Assembly: GCA_907163375.1 (NCBI GenBank)
Contig: CAJQUW010004476.1
Coordinates: forward strand, 107,129 to 171,128
Length of the DNA: 64,000 nucleotides
Direction: 5' to 3'
From: Prostheceraeus crozeri
Lineage: Eukaryota > Platyhelminthes > Polycladida > Euryleptidae
Position numbers and translations under genes: made by a program. The notes below the pieces were generated by a model. The model did not search any database and was not told where the DNA came from. It was given only the letters and a program-made list of their open reading frames with translations. This document shows positions 24,351 to 36,724 of this stretch, one piece after another (the first letter of the stretch is position 1; every line of letters begins with the position of its first letter).

Positions 24351-26002
24351 GTCCGTTTCATAAAAAGTGGATCATCGTAAAATTTGACTAAATAAAACAT
24401 AAGTATGATACAGAAGGCATTTTTCATGTTATCTCATGTCCCTAATATATTTAAATGTCCTTATATAATCTGATAAGCTATGATACAGTAACGGTTCTTA
24501 AGAAGCTAATATTTTGTGGCCCTACCCTTATTGTCAATGACATTACCAATTCGTCTAGGCATTGATTCGATGATATCGTTGATTTTTGACTGATCTAACT
24601 TTCTCCACTCTCTTTTTAACAGTGACGTAAGTTGTGATATGCCATCTGTAGGTAGCAGTGAACGACGAACGTTACGTTTTAGAATACTCCATACATTTTC
24701 TATGGGATTCAGATCAGGAGAACGAGCTGGCCAAGATAATGTCCTAAGCCCTAATTGAGACTTGCATAAATTGACTCTACTACTCCTGTGACACGTAGCA
24801 TTATCATCCATAAATAACCAAGTCGATGAATCACCAAGTTGATCTGTCATTTGGCCAATGTTCATTCGTAAAACATTCACATAGCGTTCAGAATTCATGG
24901 TTCCTTGCTGTATGTGAAGTTCAGAGCGGCCATTGGTCCAAATGCCAGCCCAAATCAGTAGAGTCGCACCACCTTGTACCCGGGGACGATGTAAATGTCT
25001 CGGAATTTCCTGATCAGATTTTGTCCATAATCTCAATCGACCATCACTATCCTTCAGACGGGCTGATGCCTCATCAGACCAGACAACCCGATCCCGTTGA
25101 TTTCGCCAGTGACAATGACTCATTGCCCATCTGAGACGTCTTTTTGTATGCTGATCTGATAATTCGATCTGAGAGGGCCTCTTACAGCTCTTGAAATTCG
25201 ACTCAATAAGTCTTCTACGAGTAGTGGACTTAGAAATAGACGAGACTAGTGCAACCATCTCAGTTAACGAGAGACCTGGAATAACTTTAACAAATCTCAA
25301 AATTAGGCGGTCTCTACGTTTGGAGGTTTTGCGTGGACGGCCAGAGCCCTCTTTACGACAGAGTCGAAAATCATCATTATGCCATCGATGCACATGTGCA
25401 AGGGACATTTAGTCGCTTGCTTGTAGCTCGCAAAGAAAACCCTAGTTCTAGCAAGGCTGACACTTTGCCTTTTGTGAATGCGATCTCGTTATTGTTCATT
25501 TGTGCTTTGTATTGTTTTCAACCGTAAGAGATAGATTTCTAACTGAAAGCAATCAGGAGTGCTGCCAACACCACCGCAACGAAGTCAGGAAGCTATGGAA
25601 CATGAAGTCCAGTTAATCACATGTAGCAGTTACATTATTGTTGATGAATAATGGTGCTATACTGGCTCTGACTGACCGATTTTCTTTATTTTTGTTTTGC
25701 TTGATAGCTTTTGGCTTGTAGAACAACATATTACATAACAAAGGAAGCAAATGTAATTTTATAAGAGTGAGGTATGATTTTGTGTAACATTGCTAAATGA
25801 AGATCAAATTATCTACTACTTTTTTTATCTATAAAAGGAAAACAACTCAATATTCATGCTTGAAATTTCCAACAATGATATTAGTAAGCATAACTGACAT
25901 ATCTTCCAAATTTCAGAGAAATTCGTTCAAGTTTGGTGGAGTTAGACAAAGTTGAAGTTAAGGCGATGTTTAAGGGTGATCCATTTTTTATGAAACAATC
26001 TG
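24351..26002 (-). mobile_element. Tc1-like DNA transposon, near-complete copy 1
   Basis: Left end GTCCGTTTCATAAAAAGTGG at 24351 and right end ATGAAACAATCTG at 25990-26002 are imperfect inverted repeats, flanked by TA on both sides as in Tc1/mariner. The left end lacks the CA found in copy 2 (CAGTCC). The transposase lies on the minus strand. About 475 bp of non-coding sequence separates its start from the right end, and this is repeated in copy 2. Confidence 0.85.
24506..25499 (-). pseudogene. Tc1-like transposase, frameshifted N-terminus
   Basis: The main frame (24506-25408, 300 residues) carries the GRPRK linker, first catalytic Asp in VVWSDEAS, second in FMDDNATCH, and SPDLNPIENVW with the final Glu, i.e. 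the DDE triad of Tc1 transposases in the D34E arrangement. The N-terminal helix-turn-helix is in another frame. It starts at ATG 25499 (MNNNEIAFTKGKVSALLELG) and runs through SLRATSKRLNVP, and it must shift near 25395-25405 to join VHRWHN. With the shift mended the protein would have the usual length of about 340 residues. The same shift occurs in copy 2. The catalytic part has no stop. Confidence 0.82.
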
Positions 26003-26004
26003 TA

Positions 26005-28028
26005 TTTCAATGACGGCGAATAAATTACTGGACAAAAGAGGAAACTATCAAGTAAAAGCTACACAGAATAGGTTGTTCATCATCAAAAAGTACAATACCT
26101 AAGACTAAATAAGTAATAAAAAACAAAAATAGTGCAAAGAAAGTCAGTCAAGATGTGGTACGACAACTGCAATGTATAAAATGGATAAAGGTAGCAGAAA
26201 ATGCGTAATGCTGCAATGATATGCAATTACAAAATCATGATGATACTGCAATCATCGGAAGCACAAAGGATCGAAAGAAATAAGCAATTCTCATAGTGAA
26301 ATAAAGAAAAGAAGGAGAAAGAAGCAGCTGCATTCGAAGAAGAGACGTGAATTGCAGAATAGTTGACAAATATTCTATCCTATTGAACGTTTATCTGCAG
26401 TGATTGAGCCTGTATCTACCCCTAAGTGCAGCCAGTTCCGTGTCAGGTCTCAGTGTGCGGATGAAGCTCAGGGCAGAAACGTAAATTCTTGTTTCTTCCT
26501 ATGCATTTACATAGCAACCATAGATGTCTTTAGTTTCCAAGTTTCGCACGAGTTTGCAGTCTTTCACAGTCTTTGGTCGATCTCTCGAAGCATGACTCAA
26601 AGCTTTGAGAGAGGCTTTGTCGAGAGATAGGAAAAATGTGGAGCGTCATTTTTATTTAGTAAGGTTAATTATTGTGTCTGTGTCGAATTTGTGTGATTCG
26701 ATGTTAGCGTTTTAGCTAATTTTATGCAAGGATGTGCATTTCAAACCGAATCCAACAATTCTCTCTCAAACTTCTGATTTCGTAATGAGAAATGTATCTT
26801 CATCACTTGCTCTCGAAACGGTGTGTGTTCGATTGACTTGTAAGCACACCTTTATACTGTAAACGGCATAATAGTCTGTCAGTTGTAAACCGAATAGCAT
26901 AGTGTCACAGAAATGGTTGTTTAACCCTAGTTTGGAACCTGGCCTCCTGCAAGTTTCTTGATGGTGTTTCATTCTTCAATAATTGCGACTCCGATTTTTC
27001 GAGACTTTTAGATAATTAATTTAACTTTTGTCAAACATCAAAAAGTTGACTTTTCAAAAGTACTTTTCAAAACTAGATGAATTTTGTAAATTTCTTGCAA
27101 AATTGAGCATTTTGATCAATTCAAATTACGCTTGGGCTTAGACCATTGGCAGAGTTGAAGCAAATTTTCTCATTCATCCACGAATGCATCGATGTAGTTG
27201 TTATATGAATAATGGTAGTCAATATCCTATAAGCACTACTCACAATAGATATAGGCTAAGTAGCAATTATGTCAGTTTTATGCAAATAGTACGGCTTCCA
27301 AGTATAAAATGGACAAATTATCATGCCTCACGATGTTTTGATGTATTTTGGCTTTTTTTGGAGTGCAGTTGCCGGATTGTTTTGCTCAATAGATACATGC
27401 AACAAAGTTAACTATTTCAATGCCATCAAACATGCTCTCACTATTTTGTCTTTCGACGCATTCGTGCGATAACAGCATGATCAAAACGCATCGTTTATCA
27501 AGGTTATCTACCTATCAATTTCCAAACGTATGCTTGAAGCATCAATTTTATGAAGAACGCGGAATTCAATTTTTGAATTGCTATTTATAGTAGCATAATA
27601 CCGAGTCGGTAAAAACTGATACAGTCATTGGAAAGAACATGTACCAATTGTATAATGCAATAACTTCCGAAATTCTTTTACCGTGCATGTTTATTCAACG
27701 CGATTGTTTGCCGATTGATGAATATGAAGTTTACAGATCGGTCTCCACATGCAGACCTCTTTCTCTTTCTTGAAATGGGCTATCTCATTTGTGATTTTCT
27801 GTACAAAGCTTAGCATTCATGATCCCTATTAGATTAATGACATCCTCTTCACACGTTTTTACTGAGTAGTGAGTATCTTAGCATGCCATCTGGGCTTACT
27901 GCATTCATTATTTTGTTGTACATGTACAATTTACATTATTACAAAATCCTATCAAATGCTTTTTAAAGGTAATAAGCATTATTTTTCTTCTGTAAAAAAG
28001 ATAACTTCGGTCTGATGTCTTTCCTTAG
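26005..28028. other. unassigned AT-rich DNA
   Basis: I see no recognisable gene, structured repeat or element end here. The upstream exons of the terminal exon at 28029 may lie in this stretch but were not identified. Confidence 0.35.
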
Positions 28029-28108
28029 GATGCGATGATTTAGAGAATAAACGGATTCGGAAAGTAGTGGAGCAACGATTAAAGGAACTAATGGTCAACA
28101 TAGAATGA
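28029..28108 (+). CDS. orphan 3'-terminal exon of an unknown gene
   Basis: A polypyrimidine tract and acceptor (GTCTTTCCTTAG) precede 28029. From there one frame (entry phase 1) reads CDDLENKRIRKVVEQRLKEL, then MVNIE and TGA at 28106-28108. The peptide is charged and helix-prone, unlike random AT-rich translation. ATTAAA follows 80 nt after the stop. I do not recognise the family and found no upstream partner exon. It could also be an alternative last exon of a gene that begins further upstream. Confidence 0.35.
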
Positions 28109-28187
28109 TTATAGAATGCATTCCACAGAAATAATCATTTTATCTTGTAGTTTTAGATCTTATAGTATATTGCATGAATACATTGTT

Positions 28188-28193
28188 ATTAAA
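28188..28193 (+). promoter_or_regulatory. poly(A) signal variant ATTAAA
   Basis: ATTAAA lies 80 nt after the TGA of the orphan exon and is followed by a GT-containing stretch (GTCTTGTAG). Confidence 0.3.
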
Positions 28194-28209
28194 GTCTTGT
28201 AGTACAATC

Positions 28210-28293
28210 GCTTGAGAGCCTCTACAAGATGAGTAAAATCGCCAAAATTAAGTCAAAACTTGAAATTTACTCATCTTGTAGAGGCGCTCAAGC
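28210..28293. repeat. 84-nt hairpin with 28-bp arms
   Basis: The arm GCTTGAGAGCCTCTACAAGA (continuing to 28237) pairs with 28266-28293 at 27 of 28 positions across a 28-nt loop. The size is like a pre-miRNA, but the near-perfect stem suggests a small foldback element equally well. Confidence 0.75.
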
Positions 28294-29639
28294 ATCAAAT
28301 ATTGAATCATGTGACTGACTTCAACTTTTACATCGAAGTTGATTTTCTGAACTCAATCATGTTTCAAATATCATGTCATTCTGATAAATACTTTCTTTTC
28401 TGCAAAAGAAAATGTACGAGAATTGCCAAGTGTTTCATAATCCATAGATATTTCTTGAATTTTACCATTGGATTCCAAGGGTAATCCTTTAACCTTACCT
28501 ATAACTATAGCCACTGGCTGTGACACTCAAGAATTTGATTTTTGTATTCAGCGTTTCAAGATCTACAAATCCATGCTATTAAGCCCTTTGTGCTCGAATT
28601 TAGGAAGAAAGTGTCAGTAGCTCCCGGACTAAAAACTCAGATTCTAAATTTCAAGGTAAACCATCGTCGCTTGTAACAAAATAGGGGTGATTGGGAGTAC
28701 TTTCTCATCCGACTTTTAGTGCTCATAGTTTGAAACTGACTTGACAAGATCGACGTATCTAGAAGTTAACAGAAAATATTAGAGTCAAAATGTTAAGATG
28801 ATTGATCACGGATCCGGGAGAATGACATGCTTAATAGAATAATCATCCGACAAAGAAGTCGGAAAGAAAATGATTAAAATGAAATGCTTTGTTTAAATGT
28901 TTTGAGCTTTTAGATTGTGCTTTTCTAAATTTGATGATGAATTTAATAAAATAGTTGACCATCCTGCTCGGGAGATCCATGTTTAATTTTTTTCTGAAGA
29001 GCAGAATGTTTTCCTTCACCGAAGAAATATAGGACCACATCTGTGTATTGGTCAGTGCCTTGCTGGTAAATAAATATACAGAAGCGCATGCATTTTCAGT
29101 CACCTGGGCCCTCCAACATGCGATGCTGCTGCATCGCCCTGCATAGTACAGTGGCAATTTTATATTTAGAAGCATTCAAAAATCGACCTCCGCTTTTGGA
29201 GCTCACTGATTTGATGACCTGCATATCATCTACTTGTCCGCAGTTCAATGTACAAAACTGATAAAACTTTCAAAAAGATGACAAAAGTTAAATTAGGCAG
29301 CGCGTACTGTGCGCAAAATACACGATGTGACTGTAGATCAAAACTGTAACAAGTTCAAAGGTATAGCCTATAAAAATTCCTTGATAAGAGCTCTGAACAA
29401 AACGTGCTGGAAAATTATGGAAATGTTGATCGCAATATTAGTGTGAAAATAAGACAACATAGTTGCAGAGAATAGAAATTGAAAGTTAAAATAACAGCAG
29501 GAGAAAAATGTTTATTTATCAAATAAATTCTAATAAGATAGAGCTATTTAGAATGTAATGAATAAACTGTAGATATATGTAAATGAATAAATATAAACAT
29601 GCATATAAAGATATATATTAAATTTCGGTCATCGCATTG
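28294..29639. other. unassigned DNA
   Basis: No coding signature is visible. The minus-strand open frame at 28843-29175 has no recognised motif. Confidence 0.35.
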
Positions 29640-31141
29640 CAAACAACATACAAAAACCTAGAAATTATAAACCGACATTTGCTGATGTTGTTAGAAATGA
29701 TCATAATCTTGGCTATCGCGTCAATAATAGACAAAACTTTGATGTGAATAGGAGAATGCCTAATTACCGTTATGAATCATATCGCCAATACGGTCGTAAT
29801 GTCAATACTTCTAGGCCTTATTATAGGGGTCAACGTAATCGATTCAATCGCAATTTCATGCGGAACCGAAATAATGACGAATTTGATAGGCTTGAAGAAA
29901 AATCAGACAAATTACAGATCAACCTGAAAGTCATTTTTTATACTAAAGGGTGTCGCTACTTTTTAATCTATCATCAGTTCCTCTAGATGAGAATTGTCGG
30001 AAACTTTTAAGTAGAGGGTGTGAGTTTACTCCATATCCAAGACAAAATATAGAGGAATTAAAAATAGACGTAAGTAATTTCTGTCGTAAGTTACGCATAA
30101 CTGATTATTTTAATGATGAAATGCTGAACGATAACTCTCTTAATCTTAAGTATGATAGAAGTAATTTTGATCCTCCAAAGGGAATAAATAGTAATCTAGA
30201 TGCATTAATTGAAATAGTTGAAAAAAATTCCGAAGCCTTAAAAATTCCGCGAAGGAAACACAACATTACTATTGTTGAAAATAAGTCTGGAATTCCTTAG
30301 AAATATCATATCTTTATGTATTACTAAAGCTGACAAAGGTGGTGCATTTGTTGTTATCGATACATCTTTCTATAATAAGTGCATTCAGGAAGAGCATTTA
30401 AATGATTCGACAACTTATGTACAAATCGAAAAATATAATCCATATTCCACCTTGAACAAAATAAAGAACCTTCTAGCAATACATAAATATTGTCTTACCA
30501 TAAAAGAGCAAAACTATATCATAAAATTTCGCCCAAGAACTTCGTATTTATATGGTTTGCCTAAACTTCATAAACATAATGACTTTTTTGAAAAATGCAA
30601 ACCGGATAATCTTGGATATGTACAGGTAAATCCCCCCATCAACCTGAAGTTTCGACCGATTATCAGCAACATTAATTCTGCTACTAGTAGGCTAAGCGAG
30701 CTGATTGATGAGGTTTTGAAGCCCCTTGTCCAAAAGCTTCCCAGCTACTGTAGGGACACCCATCATTTTATAAATAACTTACCCAAAGATAGACCCAATG
30801 ACATGTTCGCAACTTTTGACGTGATCTCACTGTACACTAGCATACCTCACACATTAGGCATGGAAGCAATTACATTTTGGATTGATAACCAAAGAGAATA
30901 TATACCAGTTAGATTTACTACTGTATTCATCATAGAAGCTGTAGAATTAATTTTGAATAATAATTATTCAAACAGTGGATTCAAGGGAATAAGGGAAGAG
31001 AAGGGTACGATTTGGCAGATATGCGATGATATATATAAGAATTTCTTAGGATGCTCAACGAAGTACGTCGTCAAGGATGAAAACAGTAAAATTCCTTCTT
31101 TGATTTTTAAAGAAAATTCATTAATTGTGAAGGACTTTTAA
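29640..31141 (+). pseudogene. Penelope-like element, N-terminal and RT part
   Basis: Three overlapping frames (29669-29986, 29950-30300, 30272-31141) form one broken coding region. The start is rich in Arg, Asn and Tyr (RPYYRGQRNRFNRNF). It continues with LLFNLSSVPLDENCRKLLSR, then TKADKGGAFVVID, the PLE-type RT core FRPIISNINSATSRLSELID, and motif A as FATFDVISLYTSIPH. The frame stops before the YxDD motif and the GIY-YIG domain, so the 3' half is lost. The frameshifts lie near 29950-29985 and 30285. PLEs encode an RT related to telomerase fused to a GIY-YIG nuclease. The residual open frames suggest moderate age. Confidence 0.75.
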
Positions 31142-31324
31142 TTTTACCGATAGCTTTTTACTGTAAATTCTCTTAAAGATTTGTTGGAAGCTGTTCTCCT
31201 GGGTGAGTTTTATGAATTCTCCCTCTCGATCCACTCTCACTAACTAACTTTGGAGAGTTACTTACTAGTGTAGCTCCATCGTTTACATCTGAATAGACGA
31301 ATCCCTCATATTAGCGAGGAAGTA

Positions 31325-32624
31325 CAGTCCGTTTCATAAAAAGTGGATCATCCTAAAATTTGACTAAATAAAACATAAGTATGATACATAAAGCATTGTT
31401 CATGTTATTTCATGTCCCTAATATATTTAAATGTCCTTATATAATCTGATAAGCTATGATACAGTAACGGTTCTTAAAAAGCTAATATTTTGTGGCCCTA
31501 CCCTTATTGTCAATGACATTACCAATTCGTCTAGGCATTGATTCGATGATATCGTTGATTTTTGACTGATCTAACTTTCTCCACTCTCTTTTTGACAGTG
31601 ACGTAAGTTGTGATACGCCATCTGTAAGTAGCAGTGAACGACGAACGTTACGTTTTAGAATACTCCATACATTTTCTATGGATTCAGATCAGGAGAACGA
31701 GCTGGCCAAGATAATGTCCTAAGCCCTAATTGAGACTTGCATAAATTGACTCTACTACTCCTGTGACACGTAGCATTATCATCCATAAATAACCAAGTCG
31801 ATGGATCACCAAGCTCTTGAAATTCGATTCAATAAGTCTTCTACGAATAGTGGACTTAGAAATAGACGAGTCTAGTGCAGCCATCTCAGTTAACGAGAGA
31901 CTTGGATCAACTTCAACAAATCTCAAAATTAGGCGGTCTCTACGTTTGGATGTTTTGCATGGACGGCCAGAGCCCTCTTTACGACAGAGTCGAAAATCAT
32001 CATTATGCCATCGATGCACATGTGCAAGGGACATTTAGTCGCTTGCTTGTAGCTCGCAAAGAAAACCCTAGTTCTAGCAAGGCTGACACTTTGCCTTTTG
32101 TGAATGCGATCTCGTTATTGTTCATTTGTGCTTTGTATTGTTTCAACCGTAAGAGATAGATTTCCAGCTGAAAGCAATCGGGAGTGCTGCCAACACCACC
32201 GCAACTAAGTCACGAAGCTATTGAACATGAAGTCCAGTTAATCACATGTAGCAGTTACATTATCGTTGATGAATAATGGTGCTATACTGGCTCTGATTGA
32301 CCGATTTTCTTTATTTTTTTTGCTTGATAGCTTTTAGCTTGTAGAACAACATATTACATAACAAAGGAAGCAAATGTAATTTTATAAGAGTGAGGTATGA
32401 TTTTGTGTAACATTGCTAAATGAAGATCAAATTATCTACTACTTTTTTATCTAGAACAGGAAAACAACTCAATATTCATGCTTGAAATTTCCAACAATGA
32501 TATTAGTAAGCACAACTGACATATCTTCCAAATTTCAGAGAAATTCGTTCAAGTTTGGCGGAGTTAGACAAAGTTGAAGTTAAGGTGATGTTTAAGGGTG
32601 ATCCATTTTTTATGAAACAATCTG
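31325..32624 (-). mobile_element. Tc1-like transposon copy 2, internally deleted
   Basis: It starts CAGTCCGTTTCATAAAAAGT and ends ATGAAACAATCTG, with TA on each side. It is nearly identical to copy 1 but lacks the segment equivalent to 24839-25187 (about 349 bp), joined at a short AG microhomology near 31813. It also has a one-base loss near 31681. Only the N-terminal part (31726-32034) and the C-terminal part of the transposase remain. Confidence 0.85.
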
Positions 32625-33060
32625 TAGTATGGTATTTAAAGCGAGGATCTCTGAAAGATCCCCGCGTGCCGCTCGCCATACCCGTCAAACTCAAAACCAG
32701 GAGACCTTGCACAATGCTTTATTGTCACCGGATATTTCGCCTTTAAGGCTTCGACGGTGGTGTGCAACTAAAAGATGGTTTACAATGTTAACACATTAAG
32801 AACGAGACAAGACTTCCAACAAATCGATTCTTTTTAGCGGACAATAAAATCTGATCCAGTTTGATCACAATGACAGCATGATCGATACAGACATGCTACG
32901 AGATGAATGTAGAAGACCAGGAGGTAAGAAAATAAGATTCATAGATATCGAACATTACAGTGGATAATACCAGGATCAATAGGTGAGCATTCAGTGTAAG
33001 TCTGCATGTTTACATGATGACAAAGGATGAAAATTATGAAAATAAAATAAGAAATAAAAA

Positions 33061-34660
33061 TCAAAAATACATCAACGGTGAGTATATACATAGAGTAGTA
33101 TATAATCTCAAAATACTGCGAAGGTTTTTATCAGTCTTTTGTGACAAACGAGCATGTATATTAAGGTTGCTACAAAGGTTTTTTACTAGGCTATTTAACT
33201 TAGATGTACAATCACTTCGAAAGGTGACAAGATTGACCGTAGAACCTTGAGTAGGTAAACTGCGATTCAGGCCAACAGGTAAAAGTGAGTTCAGGCGTTG
33301 AATCCACATCCTTTCTTTTTGAAGACGCCGAGAAAGAGAAAAACTTTGGTCAACAGCAAAAAATTGAAACGACGAAAGGTCACATGAGGAGTTAAAGTGT
33401 GGATTCATAGGTGAATTCTGACAATCAGACGAGATAGCTCGTAAATGCTCTCCAATGCGCTGTCGGAGAGGCTGTGATGACTGACCGATGTACAAAATAG
33501 AACAAGATGAGCATTTTACGACATAAATACAATGTGTGTTATCACACGATAGATTAAAGGAAATATTGTACATACGAATACGTGAACTTCGAAAGACCTT
33601 AATATCAAACTGCAAAACGGCAAGCACCACATCTGCGACCGTCACAGCGAGAAAAACCAAGACACGACTGTGGTAAGAGGCCGGATAAAACGGAGACACG
33701 CTTGAGTGAACGTCTGACTATAGACCGTGTAATCCCTTGAGATCTCCAAGACGGAAAGACCTCATGACAAATTGACTTAAAATTCATAATATTTGATGAG
33801 TGAGTGATAAAACGCAGAATCTGTGAATAGACGACACTTTTGTGGACATAGCAGGCATGATGGGAAAATTTATTCAAGAGGTGATGACAAGCATTGTCTT
33901 TAAAGGCTACACGATAATCTAAAGCAGACGTCTCAGGTAAATCACGATAAATTAAAAGGTCAAGAAACCGGATAGATGTCATATCGCATGTGAGATCAAT
34001 TAGGATGTGAGGATCTATAGAATTTAAATGTTCGCGCAGCTGAAGTAAGAAGTCGAGACCGTGATCCCATAGAATAAAAATATCGTCCTGATATCTCTAC
34101 CAGAGTGATGGAGCTAGGTGAAACGTAGATAATGCTGTCTCTTCCCAGTAGCCAAGATAAATATTTGCGAAAGAACCTCCAAAGGATTTACCCATCGCAA
34201 CGCCCTTTGTTTGCAACCAATATGTATCACGAAATCAAAAATCGTTCCGCTCAAGAGAAAGACGCAAGAGTTGGAAAATTGCTTCTTTGGGTCGTTGAGG
34301 TCGAGGAAAACGGTCGAATGCATGTGATACCCTGTTGATCCCCTCGCTGATTGGAATATTCGTATACAACGATCTCACTTCAAAGGTACAAAGTATTTAT
34401 GAAGGTCAGAAAGTCGCAGATCAGAGGATAGCTACAAGGTGGTTGGAGTCCAGAAGGAAGCTTTGAAAACTGCTTGCAATAGGGAATAAGTAGAATTCGA
34501 TGAACTTTGCAATGTTGCTACTGTTGGTATTGACGTCAGACACAATAGGTCTACATGGAGGTCTGATAGGAGATGGCCATATTTCTTTGTGAATTTTTGG
34601 TGACATATCAAAGCGACGGGTAGATGACACTGGTTCATGGTTCAGGCATAAGGAAATTAT
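33061..34660 (-). pseudogene. Penelope-like element with RT and GIY-YIG
   Basis: Reading on the minus strand from 34638: SPKIHKEIWP and CRPIVSDVNT (RT), LYTNIPISEGINR (end of motif A), TKGVAMGKSFGGSFANIYLG (motif B), then RYQDDIFILWDHG (motif C, YQDD) directly preceded by a stop at about 34098, then FLDLLIYRD. The C-terminal frame 33061-33600 holds a Cys pair and YVVKCSSCSILYIGQSSQPL with RIGEHL, the GIY-YIG nuclease. Frameshifts near 34430, 34250 and 33600 and the stop make it inactive. The domain order is that of a canonical PLE and the sequence is clearly different from the PLE at 29640. Confidence 0.78.
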
Positions 34661-36290
34661 AAGGGAACATCATAACAATACATATATTAATACTAACATA
34701 AGGGAATATTAAGCACACGACGTTCTCGTAAATATGCGAAGTTATTGTTGGGCTGCGTTGCTCAGAGAAGCTCATCTATCATGGGTCATGTTGAATGTGC
34801 GCAGCCAGAGTAGTCTGGACAGTTGCTAAATTACGATAAATAATTATGATAAATAGATTCTGACCGATTCGGTAAAAAGTTTCCCAGTAGGTGCTTGGTA
34901 CAAAAATAAATTGAATTTAAGTTAGAAAAGCAACTTTTCACAACCGAAAGTACATTAGAATAGATTTACATGCAATTTGCTACCCAATGATTCATTTGCA
35001 GTCAAGAAGAGTTGCTTTTCTGACTTAAATTTAATATGTTCGCCAACCGATGGCCAGAACACGAAATTGCATGAATAAATCACATTTTTCCCTCAAACAC
35101 TTTTTTCAAAATTTTTCCTGGGATAAACCTTCATTAGCAATTCCATCCACGTAATAGGAGAATACTTCCGATCTCCTGGTTGTGATATTTTTCATCACAA
35201 GAAAACATTGCTTCTTGCAACAAAGAACTTCTCATTGGTCGTAAATGTCCTGGTGAAATCTCATTGGTTCATCATGAAACAAAATCCTCATGTTCAAGAC
35301 GAAACAGCTCGTTCTCTGAATCTCTTCCAAGATTTAATAAAGTATAATAACACTAGCTCCTTTGTTAATAATCCAGTTGTGCTTCATATTAGAAATCGCC
35401 GGTAAGTTTTGATTCCATTTTGAGCTTTGCGTAATTTGTAGCTACATTGTACAGAGCCATTTAATTATTAGGTTATGTCTTATGTGCCAAGCAACCAAAA
35501 TATAAGTTGCAAAATAGAGGTTTATGATTTGAATTTGAATTGAAATGTAGGCTACATCTTTTACAATAGCACCACGAAATGTTCAACTGCATTACGTAAC
35601 ATGCAAATGTTTATTTTTTCTTTCACTTTGTGCGAGCAATTTAGATTTAGTGCAATTTTCACTTCTCTGTATAGAATCATAGTCTAAATTTAGTTCATGC
35701 TTTTTGGAAAATATAGACTACACTGTGTGTAATGCACAAGTGATTTGATTTTTTATGTAATTAAATATTTGTGTATTTTACTTCAGTTTAAGTGTAATAT
35801 TCAGTGGAATGAAAAAAATGCGTAGACTTTGAAGATTTTGATAATTCAGTGAAACTTGATGCTTCACAACTATGCTGCATAATATCAAACTATTACGTAT
35901 ACACACTTTGGAATGAAGTGCACTATTAGTACTTCATGTCTATTTCATTGAGAAAATAATCATCTGGATTTCAGTAATTGGATTGTTAATAACGAAGCAA
36001 TTTGTCACGGAGAGGACCGAGACTTGAAAGTAGCATATGTTCAATGATAATTGTATGGAACTAAAAATTTTTCGATAAGAAGTGTATCTAGGCAAGCAAA
36101 AATCTGCAGGCAATTAATCTTTTAACTACGACACACATGTCATTTTACTCAATTTTAAAATTTTGTTCTCATGATTGACTCAACTCTATTGAGCGATGTC
36201 TGAGCGAACTGAACCCCCACAGGTCATCCAAACTAAAAAGGAGATTTAGCTCTCCACAAGCTAAATTTTTTCAACTTTTTAACTTTCTAA
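34661..36290. other. unassigned DNA with one unexplained open frame
   Basis: A frame open from about 35128 to 35403 includes VIGEYFRSPGCDIFHHKKTL and ends just at a donor-like CGCCG|GTAAGT. It could be an exon or an old element, and I do not recognise it. Nothing else is visible. Confidence 0.25.
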
Positions 36291-36312
36291 AAACAGTTAG
36301 CGATTAATTCAT

Positions 36313-36477
36313 AAAATCTCAAAAGATGTAACCACCACGAGACATGCTTCGGCCAGTTGGGCCTTATCAGTCGCGGGTAGGTTTGAACCAGCGACATTGG
36401 AGCTAGAGGACGTGCAAGCATACCCTCTAACCACAAGGCCACCGGACCATCTGTTGAGAGCGTGAAGTAGCCAGGAA
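36313..36477 (-). repeat. tRNA-derived SINE, family 3, inverted copy
   Basis: The reverse complement shows GTGGCCTTGTGGTTAGAGGG (A box) and GCTGGTTCAAACCTACC (B box), then a body ending TTTTGAGATTTTATG. It is about 90% like the plus-strand copy at 36538 and lies head-to-head with it. Confidence 0.75.
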
Positions 36478-36537
36478 GGCAGTGCTTTAACGCGGGCACG
36501 TGGAGGGCGGACTGCTTTCTGCAATCACTTATTCCTG

Positions 36538-36702
36538 GGTACTTCACCCTCTCAACAGATGGTCCGGTGGCCTTGTGGTTAGAGAGTATTCTTGCACGTC
36601 CTCTAGCTCCAACATCGCTGGTTCAAACCTACCCACGACTGATGAGGCCCAACAGGCCGAAACATGTCTCGTGGTGGTTGCATCTGTTGAGATTTGATAA
36701 AT
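36538..36702 (+). repeat. tRNA-derived SINE, family 3, plus copy
   Basis: GTGGCCTTGTGGTTAGAGAG and GCTGGTTCAAACCTACC are the pol III boxes, and the body ends TGAGATTTGATAAATT. With the minus copy it makes an inverted repeat with arms of about 165 bp around a 60-bp spacer. Translated open frames here are artefacts. Confidence 0.77.
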
Positions 36703-36724
36703 TTATCAATTGCCAGGTTACTTG

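Noticed and set aside
35128..35403. Open frame ending at a donor-like site
   Set aside because: The frame looks exon-like but matches no family and has no partner exon; mentioned only within the gap entry.
36309..36697. Two matching open frames as a protein repeat
   Set aside because: They are translations of the inverted SINE pair with tRNA-like promoter boxes.
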